Assembly (NCBI RefSeq): GCF_003056355.1
Contig: NZ_PYVW01000013.1
Span: forward strand, 62,001-126,000
DNA from: Devosia naphthalenivorans
GTDB taxonomy: Bacteria > Pseudomonadota > Alphaproteobacteria > Rhizobiales > Devosiaceae
Direction of reading: 5' to 3'
Length of the DNA stretch: 64,000 nt
In this document: piece after piece, positions 1 through 8,338 of the stretch
Numbering within the stretch: the stretch's first letter is position 1
Layout of the letters: each line of letters starts with the position of its first letter
The notes under the pieces: model-generated
The model's database searches: none
Told to the model about the DNA's origin: nothing
What the model saw: only the letters and a program-made list of their open reading frames with translations
Position numbers and translations under genes: made by a program

Positions 1-226
1 TGCGCCCGAGCTCATTGCCCGGCTGGGCGAGCCCTATCTCACCAGCCGTCCGCGCGATCCGCAGGGACCTGACGCCAACAAGCCCGGCGGCATGGGGCTG
101 GGCGTATTCATCGCCAAGACGCTGCTGGAGCGAACCGGCGGCCGCCTGGCCTTCGAGAATATCGCCGCCGAAGGCCATGCCCGCGTGCGCATTGTCTGGC
201 CGCGCAGCGCGGTGGAGGCGCTGTGA
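1..226 (+). CDS. Sensor histidine kinase, C-terminal fragment (ActS/RegB-like)
   Basis: Only the last 74 codons are in the window; the gene begins upstream. The translated tail carries the G2 box of a HATPase_c domain (GGMGLGVFIAKTLLERTGG, about 45 residues from the end) followed by the usual terminal beta strands ending in VRIVWPRS. This G2 spacing and the FIAKTLLER wording fit the RegB/PrrB/ActS family of redox-sensing membrane kinases. The next gene, 67 bp downstream on the same strand, is its expected partner response regulator. The kinase would autophosphorylate on His under low-oxygen or reducing conditions and pass phosphate to that regulator. The sensing part cannot be seen, so the family call rests on the tail and the neighbour. 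Confidence 0.85.
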   Translation, partial: APELIARLGEPYLTSRPRDPQGPDANKPGGMGLGVFIAKTLLERTGGRLAFENIAAEGHARVRIVWPRSAVEAL

Positions 227-293
227 TGTCGCACCTGTCACTTTGACGCTGCGTTTTTTTGACCTTTTCGCAGGGAACCCCTACATCTAGCCC

Positions 294-845
294 ATGAGCA
301 CGATAGAAGACCTTCTGGCCGACGATCCCAGCCTGCTTTTGGTGGATGACGACGTGGCCTTCCTGCAGCGCCTCGAGCGCGCCATGGCCCGTCGCGGGTT
401 CGATGTGCGGACCGCCGGCACGGTTGCCGCCGGGCTCGCCGCAGTGGCGGAAAAGCCGCCAGCTTATGCCGTGGTCGATCTTCGCCTCGAAGACGGCAAT
501 GGGCTTGAAGTGGTGTCCGCGCTCCACACCAAGCGCCCCGATGCGCGGGCCGTGGTGCTGACGGGTTACGGCAACATCGCCACGGCGGTGACGGCGGTAA
601 AGCTCGGCGCTATCGATTATCTGAGTAAGCCCGCCGATGCCGATGACGTCATCAATGCGCTGCTGGCGAGTGGGGAAGACAAGCCCGAACCGCCGGAAAA
701 TCCGATGTCGGCCGATCGCGTGCGGTGGGAACATATCCAGCGCGTTTATGAGTTGTGCGACCGCAACGTGTCGGAAACGGCGCGGCGCCTTAATATGCAC
801 CGCCGGACGTTGCAGCGGATTCTGGCCAAGCGCGCTCCGCGCTGA
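294..845 (+). CDS. Response regulator, ActR/RegA/PrrA family
   Basis: A 183-residue protein, the compact size typical of RegA/PrrA/ActR. The receiver domain occupies about residues 12-120, with the acidic pocket DDD at 18-20, the phosphoacceptor Asp62 in VVDLRLEDG, Thr90 and Lys112. A short linker leads to a Fis-type helix-turn-helix at about 157-176 (NVSETARRLNMHRRTLQRIL), the hallmark of this family. It should act as a global redox regulator of respiration, carbon and nitrogen metabolism in the cytoplasm. It sits directly downstream of the kinase fragment and is probably co-transcribed with it. actR, regA and prrA are names for orthologues in different genera, so I do not choose between them. 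Confidence 0.93.
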   Translation: MSTIEDLLADDPSLLLVDDDVAFLQRLERAMARRGFDVRTAGTVAAGLAAVAEKPPAYAVVDLRLEDGNGLEVVSALHTKRPDARAVVLTGYGNIATAVTAVKLGAIDYLSKPADADDVINALLASGEDKPEPPENPMSADRVRWEHIQRVYELCDRNVSETARRLNMHRRTLQRILAKRAPR

Positions 846-874
846 GGTCTTTTCTGGAGCTATAGCGCCTCGGG

Positions 875-1762
875 TTATCCAGCCGCCGCAACTTCCGCCG
901 CGTTGGGAATCGCCGGTTGCGCGCCGGGCTTGAGACACGCCAGGCTTGCCGCGCGTGCTGCCTGCTGCATGGCCGCTTCCAGCTCCAGCCCCGCATCGAG
1001 ACCAGCCGCCAGATAACCGCAGAAAGTGTCGCCGGCGCCTACCGTATCCACCGGCGTGACCTTGAGCGCCGGCACCGCGATCAGCCGGCCGTCGAGCGCT
1101 GCCTTGGCACCATCCTTGCCAAGGGTCACGATCACCGTCTGCCCGTGCCGAACCGACCACTCCAGCATGGCGTCGTCCAACTCCGCAATGCCGCGACCGC
1201 TGAGCAGTTCGAACTCGGTTTCGTTGGAGATCAGGATCGACGCCTTGGGGGCAATCGCGCTAGTGGTGTCGAGGAACGGCGCCGTATTCAGAATGGAAAT
1301 CATGCCGCGCGTCTTGGCGAGGTCCAGCGCCCGTTCGGTCGCATCCTGCGGGACTTCCTGCTGCAGCAGCAAAACGCCGCTGTCGGCACCAGCCAAAGCC
1401 TGCTCAGCATCCCTTGGCGTCATCGTGCCATTGGCACCGGGCAGCACCGCGATGCAGTTCTCGCCTGCTTGATCGACGAAGATCATCGCGATGCCGGTCG
1501 GCTCATCCACCTTTTTGAGGGCGGAAAGATCGACCCCATCGGCCTTGAGCAGTTCCAGCGCCAGATCGGCGAAGGCATCCGCGCCCACCGCCGAAATGTG
1601 CCGGACCTGCGCCCCTGCGCGACGCGCCGCCAGCGCCTGGTTGGCGCCCTTGCCACCGGCCGCCATGGAAAACGTGCCACCCGCCACCGTCTCGCCCGGC
1701 TTGGGCAGGCGGCTGACGGTGCCGACCTGATCGAGATTGGTCGAGCCGAAAACGGTGATCAT
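875..1762 (-). CDS. rbsK: Ribokinase
   Basis: A 295-residue PfkB-family sugar kinase that would phosphorylate D-ribose to ribose-5-phosphate with ATP. Visible motifs are the N-terminal substrate-binding signature GGKGANQA at 36-43 and the anion hole/catalytic base motif GAGD at 242-245, within DTVGAGDTFCGYLAAGL, where Asp245 is the expected base. Length is normal for RbsK. No ribose transporter or RbsR regulator is adjacent. Downstream on the same strand the gene runs towards actR and converges with it. It could instead act on another pentose or deoxyribose, but the overall pattern is classical RbsK. Confidence 0.88.
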   Translation of the reverse strand: MITVFGSTNLDQVGTVSRLPKPGETVAGGTFSMAAGGKGANQALAARRAGAQVRHISAVGADAFADLALELLKADGVDLSALKKVDEPTGIAMIFVDQAGENCIAVLPGANGTMTPRDAEQALAGADSGVLLLQQEVPQDATERALDLAKTRGMISILNTAPFLDTTSAIAPKASILISNETEFELLSGRGIAELDDAMLEWSVRHGQTVIVTLGKDGAKAALDGRLIAVPALKVTPVDTVGAGDTFCGYLAAGLDAGLELEAAMQQAARAASLACLKPGAQPAIPNAAEVAAAG

Positions 1763-1796
1763 GGCGAAGCTTCTCCTGCCGCTTGTAGCGCGGCTT

Positions 1797-2393
1797 CTAT
1801 TTCGGTGGCTTTTGCGGGTAGATGGTTTCCCCGCGCTCGAGCATCTCTACGAAGGTGCGGATCTTCTTTTCCCGCGCGCCTTGGGTCTTCAGGCTCGCCA
1901 GCCGGAAGGTCAGCGCGAACCGGTTCTGGCTGCTAAGCGTGCCATACACTGCTTTGGCGGCCGGGCTCGCTTCGATGGCCGCCAGCAGTTCGGCCGGCGC
2001 TTCCATGTTCATCTTGTAGGCTGCGGCCCAGCGGCCGTCGGCCTTGGCGGCTTCCACGTGCTTGAGTCCATGTTCGGTCATCCGCCCCTCTGCGACCAGC
2101 CGCTCGACATTGTCGCGATTGATCTGGCTCCACACGCTCTTGCGGCCGCGCGGCACATAGCGCTGCACGAACGATTCTTCGTCCCAGCTCTTGCGGATGG
2201 CATCGATCCAGCCCCAGCACAGGGCGGCGTCGATCGCCTCGACCGGCGATATCGTCGGCTTGCCCGAGGCCTTCTTGAAGATGCGGATCCAGATTTCTGG
2301 TTCCGAAGCGTGATGGTCGGCCAGCCAGGCGTAAAAACCGTCCTTGCCCGCAAATTCATGCACTCGGGATGGGTCGACAATCACCGGCGCCAT
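1797..2393 (-). CDS. YdeI/OmpD-associated family protein
   Basis: A 198-residue soluble protein of the YdeI/OmpD-associated family, which is widespread and poorly characterised. The N-terminal half has the family pattern FYAWLADHH, then EIWIRIFKK, then EAIDAALCWGWIDAIRK around residues 20-70. The C-terminal half holds the helical segment ending in MLERGETIYPQKPPK. It has no signal peptide or membrane segment. Its start codon directly abuts the stop codon of the upstream acetyltransferase gene, so the two are probably transcribed together. The biochemical role is unknown; the family name comes from an E. coli association with OmpD regulation and should not be read as a function. Confidence 0.8.
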   Translation of the reverse strand: MAPVIVDPSRVHEFAGKDGFYAWLADHHASEPEIWIRIFKKASGKPTISPVEAIDAALCWGWIDAIRKSWDEESFVQRYVPRGRKSVWSQINRDNVERLVAEGRMTEHGLKHVEAAKADGRWAAAYKMNMEAPAELLAAIEASPAAKAVYGTLSSQNRFALTFRLASLKTQGAREKKIRTFVEMLERGETIYPQKPPK

Positions 2394-3230
2394 CTAGGTC
2401 TCTGAAACTCCAGCATCGGTGAGAATGGCTTCTAGCCGCTGATCCAGCAGGTCGGTCGACGGCAGTTGGATGCCGAAGGTTTCGCTCAGGACCGAGCGTA
2501 TTTCGTCCACGCTGCTCAGCATTCGCCGCTCCGGCTCCTCCCCCTGCGCAAAACGGGTGAAGCGGTTATTGTGTAGGCTAAGGCGCTCGCCCGGAGGCGA
2601 CAGCGCAACGTTCAAAGTCCTGGTGAAATGCGATGCCGGATCAGTTGAAACGGCGATGTTCGCCGCCTCGTAATCGGCCAGGGTCCGCTCGGTCAGATCG
2701 AACATATAGAGCGGCTTCCACTCTTCGCCGATCCTGGCTTCCAGAACCCAGTTCGTTTCTTCATTGAGCAGGCGATAGGTCTCGTGCGGGGTGGTCTGCT
2801 CCACATCCGCCTTGAGCTTGAGTGGCGCCGTCAGCGTCATGCCGCCAAAGCCCGGATCGGCAATATAGGTGGTGCCGCTGATATCGACCGCAAGCAGCAT
2901 GTGCGTGGGCTGTCCCTCCGCCCCCGCCGGATTGTTCCACAATACGCGCGCCGCGAGGCCTCGCACGTTGTAGTCCAGGTCTCGCAACATCGCCATCAGC
3001 AGCAGATTGTGCTCGAAGCAATAGCCGCCACGCCGTTCGGACAGCAGCTTCTTTTCAAGGCTTGCATGGTCGAGCTTGACCGGAAGCCCCATCAGGGGAT
3101 CGAGATTCTCGAACGGAATGGCCGCCGGATGCAGCGCGTGGATCGTCTCGAGGGTCGCCAAGGTCGGGGCAATCGAGCCGACAAAGCCGATTCGCTCGAA
3201 ATAGGCTTTCAGATTGACCTTTTGGCTCAT
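2394..3230 (-). CDS. Arylamine N-acetyltransferase
   Basis: A 278-residue NAT-family enzyme that transfers acetyl from acetyl-CoA to arylamines, hydrazines or similar acceptors by a ping-pong mechanism. The Cys-His-Asp triad is visible: Cys71 in RRGGYCFEHN, His110 in PTHMLLAVD and Asp125 in YIADPGFGG. The family's N-terminal motif also fits, with IPFENLDPLMG near residues 38-48. Length is normal for bacterial NATs. It ends exactly where the YdeI-like gene begins. The physiological substrate cannot be told from sequence; family members are known for xenobiotic detoxification and, in some bacteria, antibiotic tailoring. Confidence 0.92.
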   Translation of the reverse strand: MSQKVNLKAYFERIGFVGSIAPTLATLETIHALHPAAIPFENLDPLMGLPVKLDHASLEKKLLSERRGGYCFEHNLLLMAMLRDLDYNVRGLAARVLWNNPAGAEGQPTHMLLAVDISGTTYIADPGFGGMTLTAPLKLKADVEQTTPHETYRLLNEETNWVLEARIGEEWKPLYMFDLTERTLADYEAANIAVSTDPASHFTRTLNVALSPPGERLSLHNNRFTRFAQGEEPERRMLSSVDEIRSVLSETFGIQLPSTDLLDQRLEAILTDAGVSET

Positions 3231-3339
3231 AGGCAGCCTTTGACGCTGTTTCGTATTGCCCGCAATATGGGCGATGGCCGCCCGCCTGTCACGTGGTGCA
3301 GGGCGGAACTCGCTAGTGATGCTCGCCCCAGGACCGTGT

Positions 3340-3783
3340 CTAAACGGCTTTGCGGACGCGGATCACCACGTCGACATGGCTCACTTTCATGCCGCTGGGT
3401 GCGTCGGGCAGCGCCGCGAACTCCACCGAAGAGGCGGGGATGTCGATCATCCGCTGCTCGTCTTCGACATAGAAGTGGTGGTGATCCGAAGTGTCGGTGT
3501 CGAAATACGAGCGGGAGGCATCCACGGCCACTTCGCGCAGCAGCCCCGCTTCATGGAACTGGTGCAGCGTATTGTAGATGGTGGCCAGCGAGACATTGAC
3601 GTTGGCGTCACCCGCTTCGCCGTGCAATTGCTCAGCGCTGACATGCCGGTGCGGTCCGCCGAACAGCAGCTCGGCCAGCGCCACGCGCTGCCGGGTCGGG
3701 CGCAGGCCTGCCATACGCAGTACTGCGGTAAGGCAAGGCTTTCGCGAAGGCAGTGCTCTGGTGGTCTGGGAACGGTCTATCAT
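3340..3783 (-). CDS. irr: Fur-family iron response regulator Irr
   Basis: A 147-residue Fur-family DNA-binding protein. The winged helix spans about residues 20-90, with the recognition helix in SLATIYNTLHQFHEAGLL (65-82). The dimerisation domain holds the triple histidine HHH at 101-103, which in Irr is a haem-binding element and separates it from Fur, Mur and Zur. The N-terminal Cys-Pro haem regulatory motif of Bradyrhizobium Irr is absent (here KPCL), as in many other rhizobial Irr proteins. The gene is divergent from fabA-fabB, an arrangement I know from related Hyphomicrobiales. Irr represses haem synthesis and activates iron uptake when iron is low and is degraded or inactivated by haem. 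Confidence 0.88.
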   Translation of the reverse strand: MIDRSQTTRALPSRKPCLTAVLRMAGLRPTRQRVALAELLFGGPHRHVSAEQLHGEAGDANVNVSLATIYNTLHQFHEAGLLREVAVDASRSYFDTDTSDHHHFYVEDEQRMIDIPASSVEFAALPDAPSGMKVSHVDVVIRVRKAV

Positions 3784-3901
3784 TGGGTCCTTGATAAGAA
3801 AGGGCCGGAATTACAGCCCATCTTATAACTATGGCGTAAAAATCACACAAGCCGCACGCATGCCGCATCTAAAGCCGGTCTGCGCCGGTGTGCCGCCGGG
3901 C

Positions 3902-3935
3902 TCGACTTGACCCCCTTCCCATGCCTCTATACGAG
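3902..3935 (+). promoter_or_regulatory. Possible promoter of fabA-fabB
   Basis: CTTGACC at about 3906-3912 resembles an alphaproteobacterial -35 (CTTGAC), and CTATAC at 3927-3932 resembles a -10. The spacing of about 15 bp is shorter than the usual 17, so this is a weak call. It lies 27 bp upstream of the fabA start in the irr/fabA divergent region. Confidence 0.3.
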
Positions 3936-3958
3936 ACGAAACACTAGGGTTAACCGGG

Positions 3959-4501
3959 ATGTTTGGCATGGCCGAGCGGAAACACGCATTTGGGTATGAA
4001 GAATTGCTGGCCCATGGCCGCGGCGAGCTGCCGGGGCAGGGCGATGCTCGCCTTCCTGCGCCGCCCATGCTGATGTTCGACCGGATTACCCATATCGACG
4101 AGACAGGCGGCGCCTTTGGCCGCGGCCAGGTTCGGGCCGAGCTGGACGTCAATCCGGACCTCTGGTTCTTCAAGTGCCATTTCATTGGCGATCCGGTGAT
4201 GCCGGGCTGCCTCGGCCTCGACGCCGTCTGGCAGATGACCGGCTTTTTCCTGGGCTGGATCGGCCAACCCGGCAAGGGTCGCGCGTTGGGCGGTGAAATT
4301 AAGTTTACCGGCCAGGTCACCAACGACGTTGTATTGGTCGAGTATGGTATCGACATAAAGCGCGTCATGCGCTCGCGCCTGACGCTGGGCATTGCCGATG
4401 GCTGGGTGAAGGCCGACGGCAAGGTGATCTACGAGGCCAAGGATCTGCGAGTCGGCCTGTTCACCGACGCCCAGCTCAATGACCAGAAAATCGCTAGCTG
4501 A
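3959..4501 (+). CDS. fabA: 3-hydroxydecanoyl-ACP dehydratase/isomerase
   Basis: This hot-dog-fold enzyme dehydrates 3-hydroxydecanoyl-ACP and isomerises trans-2- to cis-3-decenoyl-ACP, the branch point of anaerobic unsaturated fatty acid synthesis. At 180 residues it is slightly longer than the usual 172, so the second ATG (3968) may be the true start. Active-site His74 ([10 protein letters not shown]) and Asp88 (GCLGLDAVW) are both present. It is followed 64 bp later by fabB, forming the standard fabA-fabB unsaturated fatty acid operon, and is divergent from irr. Cytoplasmic. Confidence 0.96.
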   Translation: MFGMAERKHAFGYEELLAHGRGELPGQGDARLPAPPMLMFDRITHIDETGGAFGRGQVRAELDVNPDLWFFKCHFIGDPVMPGCLGLDAVWQMTGFFLGWIGQPGKGRALGGEIKFTGQVTNDVVLVEYGIDIKRVMRSRLTLGIADGWVKADGKVIYEAKDLRVGLFTDAQLNDQKIAS

Positions 4502-4565
4502 TCCCGGCGAGACACGAACAAGATGAGGCGTCGAACTGAATGACGTCCGATCACATGAGGTCTAG

Positions 4566-5792
4566 ATGAGACGAGTTGTCGTCACCGGCATGGGTGTTAT
4601 TTCTTCCATCGGCAATTCGCTGGATGAAGTCACGACAAGCCTGCGCACGGCCAAGCCCGGCATCGTGTTCGCCCAGGATTATGCGGATTTAGGTTTCCGC
4701 AGCCAGGTCAAGGGCGACCCACGCATCGACCCGTTCGAGATGCTCGATCGGCGCGTTACCCGCTTCATGGGCAAGGGCGCCGCCTGGAACTATATGGCCA
4801 TGCAGCAGGCCATTGCCGATGCAGGCCTTGAAGCCTCCGACATCAGCAATCCGCGCACCGGTATCGTCATGGGCTCCGGTGGCGCTTCGACCCGCACCAT
4901 CGTCGAGGCCGCCGACACGACCCGCAAGAACACCAGCCCCAAGCGCATCGGGCCGCTGGCCGTGCCCAAGGCAATGGGTTCGACGGCTTCGGCAACGCTG
5001 GCCACCGCCTTTGGCATCAAGGGCGTCAACTACACCATCACCGCCGCCTGCGCGACGTCCAAGCATTGCATCGGCAATGGAATGGAACAGATCATGCTGG
5101 GCAAGCAGGACATCGTTTTTGCCGGCGGCCACGAGGATTTGGACTGGACCCTGTCGAACCTGTTCGACGCCATGGGCGCCATGAGCTCGGACTATAACGA
5201 GACCCCGGAAAAGGCGAGCCGCTGCTATGACGCGGCGCGTGACGGCTTCGTGATTTCGGGCGGTGCCGGCGTTCTGGTGCTCGAGGAATACGAGCACGCC
5301 AAGGCGCGCGGTGCGAAAATCTGGGCCGAACTGGTTGGCTATGGCGCGACCTCGGACGGCCTCGATATGGTGGCTCCGTCCGGTGAAGGCGCCGAGCGCT
5401 GCATGCGCATGGCACTCGAGAACGTTCGGGGCAAGGTGGACTACATCAATCCCCACGCTACCTCGACGCCGGTCGGCGACCTCAAGGAAATCGAGGCGAT
5501 CCGGGCTCTTTTCGGCAACGAAGACAAATGCCCGCCCATCTCGGCCACCAAGTCGCTCACCGGCCACTCTCAGGGCGCAACCGGCGTGCACGAATCGATC
5601 TATTCGATCCTGATGATGAAGCACCGCTTTATCGCGCAAAGCGCCAATATCGAGAACCTGGACCCGGCCTTTGCCGACATGCCGATCCTGCAAGAGCGGC
5701 GTGACGATGTGGATCTGGGGATCGTGCTGTCGAACTCGTTCGGCTTCGGCGGCACCAACGCGGCGCTGGTATTCAAGCATCCGGACGCTTGA
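4566..5792 (+). CDS. fabB: Beta-ketoacyl-ACP synthase I
   Basis: A 408-residue condensing enzyme that elongates cis-3-decenoyl-ACP with malonyl-ACP, committing it to unsaturated chains. The Cys-His-His triad is visible: Cys162 in [14 protein letters not shown], His297 in [12 protein letters not shown] and His334 in [17 protein letters not shown] ribosome binding site lies a few bases before the ATG. The pairing with fabA specifies FabB rather than FabF. In many relatives fabI follows directly as the third gene; here an intergenic repeat and an unrelated gene follow instead. Confidence 0.95.
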   Translation: MRRVVVTGMGVISSIGNSLDEVTTSLRTAKPGIVFAQDYADLGFRSQVKGDPRIDPFEMLDRRVTRFMGKGAAWNYMAMQQAIADAGLEASDISNPRTGIVMGSGGASTRTIVEAADTTRKNTSPKRIGPLAVPKAMGSTASATLATAFGIKGVNYTITAACATSKHCIGNGMEQIMLGKQDIVFAGGHEDLDWTLSNLFDAMGAMSSDYNETPEKASRCYDAARDGFVISGGAGVLVLEEYEHAKARGAKIWAELVGYGATSDGLDMVAPSGEGAERCMRMALENVRGKVDYINPHATSTPVGDLKEIEAIRALFGNEDKCPPISATKSLTGHSQGATGVHESIYSILMMKHRFIAQSANIENLDPAFADMPILQERRDDVDLGIVLSNSFGFGGTNAALVFKHPDA

Positions 5793-5802
5793 GGGTATTC
5801 CG

Positions 5803-5926
5803 GATCGTCACCCTCGGGGTTGACCCGAGGCCACGTCCCGCAGGCACAACCGCTTCGGTAAGGGCTCCCTGAACGGCCCTCGGGCAAGCCCGAGGGCAGC
5901 ACGGTGTTCTTGATTGCCCCATGCTA
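5803..5926. repeat. Type A palindromic intergenic repeat, copy 1
   Basis: A GC-rich element with paired inverted arms: CCTCGGGG-ttgacc-CGAGG on the left and CCCTCGGG-caag-CCCGAGGG on the right, ending GCAGCACGG. The middle (CCACGTCCC, GCACAACCGCT, AGGGCTCCC) matches the copy at 30437-30545 almost base for base. It lies just after fabB and may form hairpins in the transcript. A small extra inverted repeat (CCCCCCTTCGAGGGGG) follows at about 5946-5965. Confidence 0.8.
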
Positions 5927-6036
5927 CTGGCAGGCGTGTTGAGTGACCCCCCCTTCGAGGGGGAGGAGCAGGCTGGAAATTGCGGCGCTGGCATTCGGCC
6001 GCGAAGTAGCGGCGCTGACACCGATTTCCAGCTATT

Positions 6037-6801
6037 ATGGTCACGCGTGATTCCCGGACCCCCATGAACCTGTTCTTCCGCGCCAAACCCAAGATTCCCA
6101 CCAGCACACTCATCGATATCGATGGCGTGCCGACCACGATCATCGTGCGGGTCAATGCCCGGGCGCGCAGCTATCGGCTGTCGCTGCCCCATTCGAGCGG
6201 GCCGGTGCTGACGTTGCCGCCGCATGGCAAATGGGCCGAGGCCGAAGCGTTTCTTCTTCGCCACCGCAACTGGCTGGCCGCGCGCCTCAGCCGGGCGCCG
6301 GACGCCAGCCGTTTCGGCAACGGCGGATTGGTGCCGTTGCGGGGCGTGGATCACCGCATCATCGGGACAGGCAAGCTGCGCGGGCGGGTCGAGGTCAGCG
6401 AGATCGAGGGCGTTCCGGCGTTGTTCGTGCCCGGCGAACCGGCGCATCAGGCGCGGCGATTGACCGACTGGTTCAAGGACGAGGCGCAAGCCGATCTTGC
6501 CGTGCGCACGGCCTACCATGCCGCCCGGCTCGGCGTCACCGTCAAGTCGATCAAGATGCGCAGCCAGGCAAGCCGCTGGGGTTCGTGCTCATCGACGGGC
6601 AATATCAACTACAATTGGCGGCTGATCCTGGCGCCGCCCTTCGTGCTCGACTACGTGGCCGCCCATGAAGTGGCGCACCTGGTTGAAATGAACCATTCGG
6701 CGGCTTTCTGGGCGACCGTTGCCCGCACCCTGCCCGAAATGGACCGCGGCCGCGCCTGGCTCAAGGCCCATGGCCGCCAGCTGATGGCCCACGGCGCCTA
6801 G
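6037..6801 (+). CDS. YgjP-like zinc metallopeptidase (DUF45/M48-related)
   Basis: A 254-residue protein with the zinc-protease motif HEVAH at 210-214, followed by the family tail EMNHSAAFWATVARTLPE. The upstream segment SQASRWGSCSSTGNINYNW is the second signature of the YgjP/DUF45 family, and NYNWRLILAPPFVLDYVAAHE links the two. No signal peptide is present, so the protein is likely cytoplasmic. Family members are often found beside restriction or housekeeping genes, and their substrates are largely unknown. An alternative start is ATG 6064. It converges with the hydrolase gene, and the two stop codons overlap by 4 bp. Confidence 0.85.
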   Translation: MVTRDSRTPMNLFFRAKPKIPTSTLIDIDGVPTTIIVRVNARARSYRLSLPHSSGPVLTLPPHGKWAEAEAFLLRHRNWLAARLSRAPDASRFGNGGLVPLRGVDHRIIGTGKLRGRVEVSEIEGVPALFVPGEPAHQARRLTDWFKDEAQADLAVRTAYHAARLGVTVKSIKMRSQASRWGSCSSTGNINYNWRLILAPPFVLDYVAAHEVAHLVEMNHSAAFWATVARTLPEMDRGRAWLKAHGRQLMAHGA

Positions 6802-7571
6802 AGCAGCGCCAGGACGGCCGCGCGCAAGCGCACCAGGTCCTCGTCGCGGCTGAGGCGGTGGTCGCCATCGGGGATCAGCGTCAGCGTGACGGGATCATGC
6901 AGGATATGGGTCACCAGCTTAATGGCGTGCGCCTGGGGCACGTCGGGGTCCTTGCCGCCCTGCAGGATCGTCACGGGGCAGCCGGTTTCGATGACATTGC
7001 CGAACAGCAGATGGTGCTTGCCGTCCTCGATCAGCGCGCGGTTGATCCGGTATGGCTCGTCCGAATACTGGCTGGGCTGCTCGACATAGCCGTTATTCTG
7101 GAGCGCCTCGTGCTCGGTGGGCGTGAAATCGGGCAGCATGAGTTCATGCGTCATGTCCGGCGCGGGCGCGATCAGCACTATGCCCTTGAGGCGCCGTTCA
7201 TTGCGCCGCAGCAGTGCCCGAGCCAGCAGCAATGCGATCCAGCCGCCCATGGATGAGCCAACCACGATCTGTGGACCTTTGGTACGCGCGAATACCGCCT
7301 CGGCTTCCTCGAGCCAGCGGCTGATCGTGCCCTGGTTGAAGTCTCCGCCCGAAACGCCATGGCCCGAGTAATCGAACCGCGTGACCGCCAGGCCCTGCTC
7401 GGCGCCTAGCGCATCGAGCGCCAGGGCCTTGCTGCCCATCATGTCGGAGCGAAACCCTCCCAGCCAGAACAGGCCGGGGCCATTGCCGGAGCGCTCCATG
7501 ATGGCAATCGGGCGGGCGGCGGAACCCTCGCCGACACTGATCGTTGCGTGGAGTGGCTCGGCATGCGTCAT
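6798..7571 (-). CDS. Alpha/beta hydrolase
   Basis: A 257-residue alpha/beta-hydrolase-fold protein. The nucleophile elbow is GSSMGG, with Ser107. An acidic residue in GGKDPDVP and the late His in DGDHRLSRDED complete the expected triad. The FRSDMMGSKA and FDYSGHGVSGG segments resemble the peptidase/acyl-thioesterase-like hydrolases often placed next to infC or metallopeptidase genes in rhizobia. There is no signal peptide, so it is probably cytoplasmic. The substrate cannot be assigned. Divergent from infC. Confidence 0.82.
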   Translation of the reverse strand: MTHAEPLHATISVGEGSAARPIAIMERSGNGPGLFWLGGFRSDMMGSKALALDALGAEQGLAVTRFDYSGHGVSGGDFNQGTISRWLEEAEAVFARTKGPQIVVGSSMGGWIALLLARALLRRNERRLKGIVLIAPAPDMTHELMLPDFTPTEHEALQNNGYVEQPSQYSDEPYRINRALIEDGKHHLLFGNVIETGCPVTILQGGKDPDVPQAHAIKLVTHILHDPVTLTLIPDGDHRLSRDEDLVRLRAAVLALL

Positions 7572-7668
7572 AAGGAGGCCTCGTGTGGAATTTCTGGCGC
7601 TTGCCAGTTGACTTATGGTCCCGCTAACACGATTTTATGGCGGATTTCACCATTTGGATGAACAACAC

Positions 7669-7684
7669 AAGGATCTCTGCCATT
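7669..7684 (+). promoter_or_regulatory. Shine-Dalgarno and AUU start of infC
   Basis: AAGGA at 7669-7673, an 8-base gap, then ATT at 7682. The fit of ribosome binding site, spacing and conserved N-terminal residues decides the start in favour of AUU over the in-frame ATGs at 7637 and 7694. Confidence 0.65.
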
Positions 7685-8218
7685 CGCCGTCCCATGAGAC
7701 CAGTCGCGCCCCAGAAAGATGGGCCGCTCTCGAACGAAGATATTACCAGCGCCGATGTTCAGCTCATCGATGCCGAAGGCGAGAACCGTGGGGTGGTCAA
7801 TACCCGCGAGGCTCTCGCAGAAGCACAGGAACAGGGTCTCGACCTCGTCCTGATCTCTCCCAACGCCCAGCCGCCGGTCGCCAAGATGCTCGACCTCGGC
7901 CGCTTCAAATACGCCGCGCAGAAAAAAGCTGCAGAGACGCGCAAGAAGCAGAAGGTGATCGAGGTCAAGGAAGTGCAGATGCGCCCGAACATCGACACGC
8001 ATGACTACGACACCAAGATGAAGGCCGTGCAACGGTTCCTCGATGATGGTGACCGGGTCAAGGTGACGATGCGCTTCCGTGGCCGCGAAATGGCGCACCA
8101 GGAACTGGGTATGCAGCTCCTGATCAAGGTGAAGGACCAAACCGAGGCAATTGCCAAGGTCGAATCCCAGCCACGTTCCGAAGGCCGGCAGATGGTGATG
8201 GTGCTGGCGCCCAAGTAA
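7682..8218 (+). CDS. infC: Translation initiation factor IF-3 (AUU start proposed)
   Basis: IF-3 binds the 30S subunit, prevents 50S joining and proofreads start-codon selection. The protein covers both domains: NTD about residues 10-75 (NEDITSADVQLIDAEGENRG) and CTD ending RQMVMVLAPK. I place the start at ATT (7682-7684), giving 178 residues, the normal length. An AAGGA sits at 7669-7673 with 8 bp spacing to this ATT, and the resulting N-terminus (M)RRPMRPVAPQKDGP matches the usual MRRP start of rhizobial IF-3. An AUU start is the classical basis of IF-3 autoregulation in enterics. Other options are ATG 7637 (193 aa) or ATG 7694 (174 aa), but neither has as good a ribosome binding site. rpmI and rplT do not follow. 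Confidence 0.9.
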   Translation: MRRPMRPVAPQKDGPLSNEDITSADVQLIDAEGENRGVVNTREALAEAQEQGLDLVLISPNAQPPVAKMLDLGRFKYAAQKKAAETRKKQKVIEVKEVQMRPNIDTHDYDTKMKAVQRFLDDGDRVKVTMRFRGREMAHQELGMQLLIKVKDQTEAIAKVESQPRSEGRQMVMVLAPK

Positions 8219-8240
8219 GGCGACAGGCTCGACAATAAAC

Positions 8241-8270
8241 AAGGGCAGGCCCGCAAGGACCTGCCCTTTT
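8241..8270 (+). terminator. Rho-independent terminator of infC
   Basis: Perfect 9-bp stem AAGGGCAGG/CCTGCCCTT (8241-8249 with 8260-8268) with a 10-base loop and a trailing T run. It lies 22 bp after the infC stop, so infC is likely a monocistronic or terminal transcript. Confidence 0.85.
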
Positions 8271-8338
8271 GTTTGCCTACGGGAGCAAGGCGAGTCGTGA
8301 TCGATGCGCCGTCAGGTGGATATTCATGGCCAGAAGCC

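Noticed and set aside
108-1160. Long minus-strand open frame opposite actR and rbsK
   Set aside because: Arg/Gly/His-rich shadow frame of GC-rich coding DNA; it overlaps two well-supported genes and has no conserved motifs.
917-1936. Plus-strand open frame of 339 codons opposite rbsK
   Set aside because: Antisense shadow of the ribokinase gene, without a ribosome binding site or protein-like composition.
3784-3958. Irr-box (ICE-type) in the irr/fabA intergenic region
   Set aside because: No TTTAGAA-N3-TTCTAAA-like dyad found.
4689-5780. Minus-strand open frame opposite fabB
   Set aside because: Mirror frame of a highly conserved gene; no homology pattern.
5803-5975. CRISPR array formed by the palindromic repeats
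   Set aside because: Copies are dispersed, over 80 bp long and not regularly spaced, so they do not form an array.
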